Source: JACDAN01 sp963827705
Lineage (GTDB): Bacteria > Actinomycetota > Thermoleophilia > Gaiellales > Gaiellaceae
Length of the DNA stretch: 64,000 nucleotides
Reading direction: 5' to 3'
Assembly: GCA_963827705.1 (NCBI GenBank)
Contig: CAWHBN010000001.1
Coordinates: forward strand, 1-64,000
A program made the translations under genes and the position numbers. The notes under the pieces are model-generated. The model saw only the letters and a list, made by a program, of their open reading frames with translations. It had not been told where the DNA came from and did not search any database. This document shows positions 58,025 through 64,000 of this stretch, one piece after another; position 1 is the stretch's first letter, and every line of letters begins with the position of its first letter.

Positions 58025-58660
58025 TCACGCCACGACCCGATAGACCTCGAACACCTCGGCGTACTCGCGATTCACGTTGATCCCGTGCGTCCGGGCGACG
58101 TTCCAGATGTACTCGGGGTCGGAGTACCGGCGGTGCTGCTGCGATTCGTACTTCGCGAGCGCGCGCACCTTCCGTTCCACGTGCTCCTTCTCGAGCGCAA
58201 AGTAGGCCTGGTAGTCGAAGTTGAAGTTGTTCCACGGGATCTCGTACCCGAGGATCGTCGTCCGCTTGAAGGCGCGGAGGCCCTCGGCGGCAATGACCTG
58301 GTGATCCTGGTGGATGTCGCGCAGGCTCGGCTGGAGCACCGCGTCGGGCTTCCACTCCTCCCACAGCCCGATCAGGAGCTCGAGGATCTCCTGGCGGCGC
58401 TCGGGAAAGGTGCGCACTTCGAAGTCGTGGACGTCGAGCCGCTCTTCGGAGATACCGAGCTCGGCTGTCGCCTCGCGCACCTCCCGCGCGAGCGTGTCGG
58501 GAGGGAAGCCCTCCGGCAGCGAGCGGGTCGCGATCGAGAAGGCGACGTAGCGGACGTCCGTCCCGCCGTCCACCAGACGCGCGAGCGTGGCGCCGCATCC
58601 GAACTCGCCGTCGTCCGTGTGCGGCGCGAGAACGAGGACGCGCTTCCAGGCTGTGATCAC
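58025..58660 (-). CDS. PIG-L/LmbE-family N-deacetylase
   Basis: 211 residues from GTG 58660 (ITAWKRVLVLAPHTDDGEFG). APHTDDGEFGCG is the zinc-binding PHxDD motif, with DVRYVAFSIATRSLPEGF after it. LQPSLRDIHQDHQVIAAEGL holds the second histidine pair (H-x2-D-H), and FKRTTILGYEIPWNNFNFDY the specificity loop. These zinc enzymes remove N-acetyl groups from GlcNAc-type sugars (for example in mycothiol, teicoplanin or surface glycan synthesis). The adjacent Wzy at 58869 and GT-C favour a glycan substrate. A longer frame to 58723 exists, but GTG 58660 gives the usual N-terminus. Confidence 0.88.
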   Translation of the reverse strand: MITAWKRVLVLAPHTDDGEFGCGATLARLVDGGTDVRYVAFSIATRSLPEGFPPDTLAREVREATAELGISEERLDVHDFEVRTFPERRQEILELLIGLWEEWKPDAVLQPSLRDIHQDHQVIAAEGLRAFKRTTILGYEIPWNNFNFDYQAYFALEKEHVERKVRALAKYESQQHRRYSDPEYIWNVARTHGINVNREYAEVFEVYRVVA

Positions 58661-58709
58661 AGGTGCCCCGTCCGGTAATGCCGCTGGATTTCTGGGTCGC
58701 GAGCACCAA

Positions 58710-58775
58710 GCCAGAGGCCGCAATCCGACGAGCCAAGGTCAGAAGACCTTGGTGAGGAGGAGGGTGGGCTCTGGC
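58710..58775. other. Nested inverted repeats in a 208-bp intergenic region
   Basis: An inner perfect hairpin CCAAGGTC-AGAA-GACCTTGG (58733-58752) is enclosed by a second pairing, GCCAGAGGCC (58710-58719) with GGGCTCTGGC (58766-58775). The region 58661-58868 between the divergent PIG-L and Wzy genes has no gene. It could be a structured 5' leader of PIG-L or a terminator; a TAGTAT -10-like box lies at about 58852, upstream of the Wzy ATG. Confidence 0.45.
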
Positions 58776-58868
58776 GCAGCGTGATCGCGGGCCAGAAACC
58801 GGCATGCATTGCTGGATGGGGCACCGAGTCAACCATTCGACGGAGGGACGTAGTATCCGGCTCCGGGG

Positions 58869-60401
58869 ATGGACGAAGCCGGACTGGCGGAGCTCGCTGG
58901 GATCGTCGGCGCCGGCGGCGCCGCGCTGGCCGTTCTGGCCGGGCGAAGAGCCACCCTCCTGGCCGGGTTCGGGCTGCTCGCCCTCGCCGAGGCGTTGCTC
59001 GCTGTTTCGATCGCCGGTACCGGCGCGCTGGACAAGGCCGCGTCGGCTGCCGCGGTCGGCGCGGGGGCCGGCGGCCTCGTCGTCGTGGCCTTGGCGGCCG
59101 CGGTCTTCGTGCGCTTTCCGCTGCTGACGATCCCGGCGCTCGTTGTGGCGGCGCCCTTCCGGCCGCCCCTCGACTTCGACCGCGAATACCGGTTCTTCTT
59201 CGCGCTCGCAGAGGGAGGCCGGCTCGGACGGCTCATCCCGCTCTACGCGGTGCTCACGGCCTCGGCAGCGGCGTTCCTGTACCGAACGCTGCGTCGCAAC
59301 GAGATCGTCGCCCCACCGCGGCTGATCGCCGTGCCGACAGCGGCGTTCCTGGCGTTCGCCTCGCTGTCACTGCTGTGGTCGCACGACATCGAGGCGGGAG
59401 CGAACCTGCTCGCGTTCTTCCTCCTTCCTTTCGCCGCGCTCGTCGCGATCGTCGCCCGGGCCGACCTTGCTCCCTGGCTACCGCGCGCGCTGGCGGTGAT
59501 CGCGATCGGCCTCGCGTCTGCCTTCGCGGCCTTCGGCCTCTGGCAGCAGGTGACGAAGGATCTCCTCTTCTACGAGCCGAAGCTCGAGGTCGCCAACGCC
59601 TACTCCCCGTTCTTCCGCGTGACCTCGTTCTTCACCGATCCCAGCCTGTACGGCCGGCACGTCGTGCTCGGGTTCGCGGTGCTCCTGGTACTGCTCTGGG
59701 CGGGCAAGATCAGCGTCGCCCTCGCCGCGCCGCTGATGGTGCTGCTCTTCGCCGGCCTCTACTTCTCCTACTCGCAGTCGAGCATGGCCGCGCTCTTCGT
59801 CGTCACAGCGGCGGTGACGATCGTCGCCGGGGATCGCCTCGCGAGGCGCATCGTGCTCGTCGCCACCGCGGTCGCCGTGCTCGTCGCCGCCGGATTCGTG
59901 GGCCTGCAGGCGCGCGACAAGTCGATCCGCGAGCTGACGAGCGGCCGGTGGCAGCGGGCAGAGTTGACGATCGACGTCGTCCGCGAGCAGCCGCTGCTCG
60001 GCGTCGGACTGGGCGCACAGCCGAAGGTCAGCCGCGAGCTCGGCGCCGGGCAGAACGCCCGCGAGGCGAGGTTCGTGTCGCACACGACGCCGCTCACGGT
60101 CGCCGCGGAGCTCGGCCTCGTCGGCTTTGCGCTGTACCTGGTGCTGCTGCTGGCGGCGATCAGGATGCTCGCGCTGCTCCGCGAGACCCTGCCGACGCTC
60201 GCGCTGGCGCTCGGGGCTGTGCTGCTCGCGCTCTTCACGCACTCACTTGCCTACAGCGGCTTCTTCGAGGACCCGATCACCTGGCTCACACTCGGTGTGG
60301 GCGCCGCGTATCTCGCAGTCCCGGCGCCTGCCCGGGAACCGGCGCCGGCCCCCGCCGACAGCGGGACGATCGCGAGCCCACAACCCGTGCCGAGCAAGTG
60401 A
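58869..60401 (+). CDS. O-antigen polymerase/ligase family protein (Wzy-like), second
   Basis: 510 residues from ATG 58869 with about 12 hydrophobic helices. The Wzy_C region holds FFTDPSLYGRHVVLGFAVLL, LYFSYSQSSMAALFVVTAAV and REQPLLGVGLGAQPKVSREL followed by VSHTTPLTVAAELGLVGFAL, the conserved H-x6-E-x-G pattern of the family. The last 35 residues are Pro-rich. It would join lipid-linked units outside the membrane. It overlaps the GT-C-like gene by 4 bp (GTGA). Confidence 0.83.
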   Translation: MDEAGLAELAGIVGAGGAALAVLAGRRATLLAGFGLLALAEALLAVSIAGTGALDKAASAAAVGAGAGGLVVVALAAAVFVRFPLLTIPALVVAAPFRPPLDFDREYRFFFALAEGGRLGRLIPLYAVLTASAAAFLYRTLRRNEIVAPPRLIAVPTAAFLAFASLSLLWSHDIEAGANLLAFFLLPFAALVAIVARADLAPWLPRALAVIAIGLASAFAAFGLWQQVTKDLLFYEPKLEVANAYSPFFRVTSFFTDPSLYGRHVVLGFAVLLVLLWAGKISVALAAPLMVLLFAGLYFSYSQSSMAALFVVTAAVTIVAGDRLARRIVLVATAVAVLVAAGFVGLQARDKSIRELTSGRWQRAELTIDVVREQPLLGVGLGAQPKVSRELGAGQNAREARFVSHTTPLTVAAELGLVGFALYLVLLLAAIRMLALLRETLPTLALALGAVLLALFTHSLAYSGFFEDPITWLTLGVGAAYLAVPAPAREPAPAPADSGTIASPQPVPSK

Positions 60402-61720
60402 CGCGACGCGAGGCCGGCGCCGTCCTCGGCGTCCTGGGGATCCTCGTCGCGATCACAGTGCCGGAGCTTGGATCAGAGGCTTGGCCCTTCAGAGTGCGCT
60501 CGGGCGTCACGGATCCACAAGGGCCGTTCGGCTGGCTGGTGAGGGCAGCCGACCGGGACTTCGACATCGCGCTGCTGCGGTCCGGTGCGCTGGTGGCGGG
60601 GCTGGTCGTCGCGCTCAGCGCGGCGGTAGTCCTTGCGCGCCGCACCGTCCCACGAGCGGCCGTATTCGCAATCTGCGCAGCCGTCGTCGGGCTCCTGATC
60701 CTGCCGGCGACCTTCCTCCAGGTCGGCCTGCGCGACGCGACCGAGCCGTGGTACCACGTCAATGACTCGACGTACCAGATCGAGATCGCCGGCGACCTGG
60801 TCCTTGACGGCGAGAACCCGTATGGGCACGACTACCGCGACTCCGGGCTCGAGCGCTGGTACCCGGCCGCCCAGCCGGAGGTGAGGATCCCGCAGGTCGC
60901 GCTCGACCACTTCGCGTACTTCCCCGGTACTGCAATGACGGCTGCGGCTTGGCGGCTCCTTCCCGAGCCGTTCGACGACTACCGGCTGCTCGTCCTGCTC
61001 TGCACGCTCGGCCTCTTCGGCGCCGCGCTGCTCTTCGACGCACCATTCCACTGGCGGCTCGCCGCCGGCGCCGCACTCGCCGCCAACCCGCTGGCGGTGA
61101 CCGCTGCATGGTTCGGGACCGCCGATGCGCCGTCCCTGCTCCTGACCGTGTTGGCGTTCGTCTTCGTGGCCAGGACGCGCTACCTGGCGGCCGCAGCGTG
61201 CATCGCGGGCGCCATCCTCCTGAAGCAGTTCGCGCTGATCGCCCTGCCCTTCCTTGCCGTGATGATGCTGACCCGCGGCGCTCCGAGGCGGGTGCTCTGG
61301 CAGTCGGCGGCGCTGTTCGCGGGCATCGTCGCCCTCGGGATCCTTCCGTTCGCGATCTGGGATCCGGGCGCGCTCTGGGACGACACGATCGCCTACGGGG
61401 CTCAGACCTACCGGATCATCGGCTACGGGCTCGCCGGCGTGCTGCTCGAGATCGGCATTCTCGACGACCGGTTCGGGCCCTACCCGTTCCTCCCGCTCGC
61501 CGTGGTGCTCTGGCTACCGGTCACGGCGTGGCTGCTGTGGACGCAGTGGCGCTCTCGCCGGTTGTGGATCGGCGCGGCGGCGTTTGCGGCGTCGATCTTC
61601 GGCCTGCTCTACCTTGGCCGCGTTTTCCAGAACTCGTACTTGATCTGGCCTTTGACTGCCGTGCTCGTTGCCTTCTTGCTTGCCTACGCTGAGCGCGACG
61701 ATTCTTCGGTGCAAAGCTGA
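60398..61720 (+). CDS. Polytopic membrane glycosyltransferase-like protein (GT87/GT-C type)
   Basis: 440 residues from GTG 60398 with about 10-12 hydrophobic helices. The first extracytoplasmic loop has WYHVNDSTYQIEIAGDLVLD and GENPYGHDYRDSGLERWYP, the D-x-x-x-Y...G-x-N-P-Y signature of GT-C/GT87-type mannosyltransferases that use polyprenyl-phosphate donors. LKQFALIALPFLAVMM and LGRVFQNSYLIWPLTAVLVA also match. It is coupled to the Wzy gene before it. The end is overlapped antisense by 200 bp of the next gene's C-terminal frame. Confidence 0.7.
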   Translation: MTRREAGAVLGVLGILVAITVPELGSEAWPFRVRSGVTDPQGPFGWLVRAADRDFDIALLRSGALVAGLVVALSAAVVLARRTVPRAAVFAICAAVVGLLILPATFLQVGLRDATEPWYHVNDSTYQIEIAGDLVLDGENPYGHDYRDSGLERWYPAAQPEVRIPQVALDHFAYFPGTAMTAAAWRLLPEPFDDYRLLVLLCTLGLFGAALLFDAPFHWRLAAGAALAANPLAVTAAWFGTADAPSLLLTVLAFVFVARTRYLAAAACIAGAILLKQFALIALPFLAVMMLTRGAPRRVLWQSAALFAGIVALGILPFAIWDPGALWDDTIAYGAQTYRIIGYGLAGVLLEIGILDDRFGPYPFLPLAVVLWLPVTAWLLWTQWRSRRLWIGAAAFAASIFGLLYLGRVFQNSYLIWPLTAVLVAFLLAYAERDDSSVQS

Positions 61721-63008
61721 AGACGCGCGAGCGCCCGACGATGTAGAGATGCTGGCTGTCGGCGATGGCGGGACTGAAGACTCCGTCGGGCCAGCGCCAG
61801 ACGAGCTTCCCGGTGAGGGCGTTCAAGGCGTAGGTGCCGCGGTCGCCGCTCCTGGACGACCGGGAGGCGTTGCGGCCACAGCGGGGGCAGGCGGCGAAGT
61901 AGACGAGACCGTCGATGACGCTCGGCGCGCCGTGGATCGCGGACGAGGCCTGGAAGCGCCACAGCCGGTCCCCGGTCGCCGCGTTGAACGCCATGAACTG
62001 ACCGTCGTACGTGCCGACGTAGACCCGCTGCCGCCAGACCGCGGCCGCCGTGTAGATGTAGTTGCCGGCGCGCTGGGCCCACAGCAGCCGGCCGCTCGAG
62101 GCGCCGAAGGCGTAGAGCGTGCCGTCCGTGTTCCCGACGAAGACGCGGCCGTACGCGATCGTCGGCGTGGCGTAGAAGAACTCGCGGCGCCCGAAGCGGG
62201 AGAGCGCTTGAGCGCGCCAACGAAGGCGTCCCGTGCGGGCGTCAAGCGCGTAGACGCTGCCGCCGTCCGTTCCGAAATAGACCTTCCCGTTCGCGAACGC
62301 CGGAGAGCTGTTGACCTCGGCGTCGGCGGTGAACGTCCAGCGGGCCTTGCCGGTGTAGATGTTGACCGCATGGAGCTTGTGGTCCCACGACCCGACGTAG
62401 AGCGTCTTGCCCACGACGAGCGGTGACGACTCGAACACGCCCGCCCGGTAGCGCCAGACGATCTTCCCGGTGCGAGCCGCCATCGCCACGACCTGTCCGG
62501 GCTGGTTCCGCGGGAACCGGTTGCAGGGCAGCGGCTGCATCCACGAGTGGTAGACGACGCGGTAGGCGATCGTCGGCGAGGCCGCGGAGCAGTGGTTGAA
62601 CCGCCGCTGCCAGACGACCTTGCCGGTGCGGTGGTGGATGGCGAAGAACCGACCGCGCTGCTGGGCGAAATAGAGACGGCCGTACGCGATCGAGGGCGGG
62701 AACTCGAGCACGTGGCCCGCCTTGAACGTCCAGCGCAGCCGGAACGGCGGGCGGATCTTGAAGTCCTCGGACGTGTGCGTGCGCTGCACGCGCAGGCCGT
62801 ACGTCGGCCAGGGGAGGCGGAGGACGACGCGGCGCGGCCGCGGCGCCTCGGGCGCCTTCGCCTTCTGCGTCGTCACGAACTCCTCCGTCGACGAGCCGCG
62901 CTTGTACTCGATCGTCGACTCCTCGTGGAGCCAGACACCGGCCAGGAAGCCCGGGATCGCGGCGGCGAGCGCGATCCCGGCGATGGCGAAGATCCGGTTC
63001 CCGTTCAG
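61521..63008 (-). CDS. PQQ-binding-like beta-propeller membrane-anchored protein
   Basis: About 495 residues. An N-terminal helix (IFAIAGIALAAAIPGFLAGV) anchors it outside. Then come seven or eight tryptophan-docking repeats such as VVWQRRFNHCSAASPTIAYR, LVVGKTLYVGSWDHKLHAVN, FANGKVYFGTDGGSVYALDA and WRQRVYVGTYDGQFMAFNAA, each ending G-R/K-x-x-W, as in PQQ-dependent-dehydrogenase-like and BamB propellers. It probably scaffolds surface proteins; no PQQ catalytic residues are evident. The initiator position is CTG 63008 (CTGA overlap with the gene before it). The last 60 codons are Arg-rich and antisense to the GT-C gene; a one-base shift would end the protein at 61684. Confidence 0.72.
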   Translation of the reverse strand: MNGNRIFAIAGIALAAAIPGFLAGVWLHEESTIEYKRGSSTEEFVTTQKAKAPEAPRPRRVVLRLPWPTYGLRVQRTHTSEDFKIRPPFRLRWTFKAGHVLEFPPSIAYGRLYFAQQRGRFFAIHHRTGKVVWQRRFNHCSAASPTIAYRVVYHSWMQPLPCNRFPRNQPGQVVAMAARTGKIVWRYRAGVFESSPLVVGKTLYVGSWDHKLHAVNIYTGKARWTFTADAEVNSSPAFANGKVYFGTDGGSVYALDARTGRLRWRAQALSRFGRREFFYATPTIAYGRVFVGNTDGTLYAFGASSGRLLWAQRAGNYIYTAAAVWRQRVYVGTYDGQFMAFNAATGDRLWRFQASSAIHGAPSVIDGLVYFAACPRCGRNASRSSRSGDRGTYALNALTGKLVWRWPDGVFSPAIADSQHLYIVGRSRVFSFAPKNRRAQRRQARRQRARQSKARSSTSSGKRGQGRAGRRSTPQTPPRRSTTGESATASTAATP

Positions 63009-63919
63009 GGCCTCCGCACCACCACGAGCGCGGAGTCGCGCCGACCAGAGACCTCGACCACGAGCGGGTAGCGACCCGGAGTGGCAGGCGCCCGCAGCCG
63101 CAGGATGCGGACCCGGGCGGACCCGACGCGGCGTCCCAGCCGCCACGAGTAGCGCCGTGCGTCGGTCGAGACGCGGACGGAGAAGCCGGCGCGGGGGCGG
63201 GCGCGGATCACCTCGGCCGCGATGTCGACATAACGGATGCGCACGTCGAACGGCCCGGTCGGCGGGCTGCGGTTGCCGGCGGCGTCGACCGCTGCGACCG
63301 AGAGGCGGTACGGCCCGCGGCGCCGTCCCTTGGGCGACCAGACGATCGCCCCGTTCCGCCGCAGCGCTGTCTTGATCTCCTGCCGACCGTCAACGAGCAG
63401 CAGCGCGTTCACCGGCTCGGACGCCCGGTACCGGATCGTGAGCTCGTCGGCGCGCCCGTCGTCGTCGGGCGAGATGACCCGCGGCCTCAACCGCGTGATC
63501 TCGAGCTCGGCCGGGGTCGTGTCGACGCGCATCCGGCGCGGAAACTCGATCGCACGGTCGAGCTTGGCGAGCTCGATATGCGGCCGATAGTTCCCCTCCG
63601 GTACGACCTGGCCGGAATCGTTCCGGCCGTCCCAGCCGAAGGCGTGGCTGCCGCGTCCGAAGCTGACGTCCCGAAGCAGGGTGCGGACGACCTGGCCGTC
63701 CTCGTCCAGGACCGTGAGGGTGAGCCGGTCCGACTGGCGGAGCCTGAACGCGATCTGCGCGGTCTGGCTCTCGCATCGACAGGTGGGGGAAAACGTCGGC
63801 GTGATCCGCGGCCGCGCGATCGGATCGGGCTCCAGCTTCAGCTCCTCCGTGACGACGAATGCCGCGGCCGTCCCGGCAAGCAGGAGCAGAACGAGGATCG
63901 TGCGCAGGTGCCGGGCCAC
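63005..63919 (-). CDS. Exported protein with FlgD-type Ig-like domain
   Basis: 304 residues from GTG 63919 (ARHLRTILVLLLLAGTAAAF), a signal anchor. LTVLDEDGQVVRTLLRDV with FGWDGRNDSGQVVPEGNYRP is the FlgD/FlgD-Ig signature (WDGR/KxxxGxxVPxGxY). ISPDDDGRADELTIRYRASE and VAAVDAAGNRSPPTGPF show one or two more Ig-like beta domains. It is probably extracellular and structural. It overlaps the beta-propeller gene (CTGA), so both are made together. A longer frame to 63982 exists; the signal peptide favours GTG 63919. Bases 63920-64000 show only a possible GTG at 63990 of a plus-strand gene cut by the edge. Confidence 0.72.
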   Translation of the reverse strand: MARHLRTILVLLLLAGTAAAFVVTEELKLEPDPIARPRITPTFSPTCRCESQTAQIAFRLRQSDRLTLTVLDEDGQVVRTLLRDVSFGRGSHAFGWDGRNDSGQVVPEGNYRPHIELAKLDRAIEFPRRMRVDTTPAELEITRLRPRVISPDDDGRADELTIRYRASEPVNALLLVDGRQEIKTALRRNGAIVWSPKGRRRGPYRLSVAAVDAAGNRSPPTGPFDVRIRYVDIAAEVIRARPRAGFSVRVSTDARRYSWRLGRRVGSARVRILRLRAPATPGRYPLVVEVSGRRDSALVVVRRP

Positions 63920-64000
63920 GCCCGCCGAGTGTAGAGACGGGTTGTTCGGGGCCAGTGAAGGACCGGAGCGCCTGGCTACCATCCACGCCGTGACGAAGCT

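Overview
The window is very GC-rich and gene-dense. It has ATG, GTG and TTG starts, many 4-bp stop/start overlaps and several apparently leaderless promoters. These traits fit a high-GC actinobacterial chromosome. The mixture of glycan genes, secreted repeat proteins and Trp-docking beta-propellers makes a Thermoleophilia-like (Gaiellales/Solirubrobacterales) soil lineage my best guess, but that is inference. I saw no rRNA, tRNA, CRISPR array or prophage.

Most of 1-49 kb, plus 58.0-61.7 kb, is a large surface-polysaccharide locus. Region 1-4.5 kb (+) holds a GT2 tail, a membrane protein and two GT4 glycosyltransferases, all riddled with frameshifts. Region 4.5-7.1 kb (-) has a Wzx flippase, a methyltransferase and a truncated remnant of a GDP-mannose-dehydratase-like gene. 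Region 7.1-9.2 kb (+) is a tandem pair of GT4 genes. Region 9.3-18.0 kb (-) is a long operon: GT4, Wzz, polyprenyl-P GT2, UDP-xylose synthase, secreted glycosidase, WbaP-type initiating transferase and two GDP-mannose 4,6-dehydratase-family enzymes. Region 18.0-23.1 kb (+) is a coupled cassette of GT4, ATP-grasp ligase, PglC-like transferase, PLP-fold protein and FemAB/GNAT acyltransferase. Region 23.0-33.4 kb (-) contains GT4, Wzy and GT4, a REP-type transposase, then a GT-C-like protein, GT2, a UPF0104/LPG-synthase-like flippase, a DegT aminotransferase and a second ATP-grasp.

Region 33.4-42.6 kb mixes regulation and sugar chemistry: a PadR/HAAS pair behind a leaderless promoter, an SDR plus ArnC-like GT2, an eIF2B-like protein, a TetR/MFS efflux unit, a DegT plus SDR pair, an SSI-like protease-inhibitor lipoprotein and an orphan DppB permease. 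Region 42.7-48.7 kb (+) is another glycan unit: ATP-grasp, deacetylase-like, a terminator flanked by 21-bp palindromic repeats, Wzx, methyltransferase, a fourth ATP-grasp and GT4. It ends at a bidirectional terminator.

From 48.7 kb the content is more general: a fibronectin-like secreted protein, a collagen/lamin-tail protein, a GH24 lysozyme, a methyltransferase with tandem cupins, a ZIP transporter/multicopper oxidase/DtxR metal unit, divergent ArsR regulators with a SRPBCC protein, a PIG-L deacetylase, a Wzy/GT-C pair and a beta-propeller/FlgD-Ig pair.

Together the genes supply nucleotide sugars (GMD family, UXS, SDRs, DegT), lipid-linked initiation (two phosphoglycosyltransferases), assembly (many GT4/GT2), export and polymerisation (two Wzx, two Wzy, Wzz). 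The four ATP-grasp ligases and the FemAB-like acyltransferase suggest amino-acid or amide decoration of the glycan. Single-base frame breaks are dense before about 4.5 kb, recur to about 20.1 kb and are rare afterwards, so many 'broken' genes at the left may be assembly errors near a contig edge.
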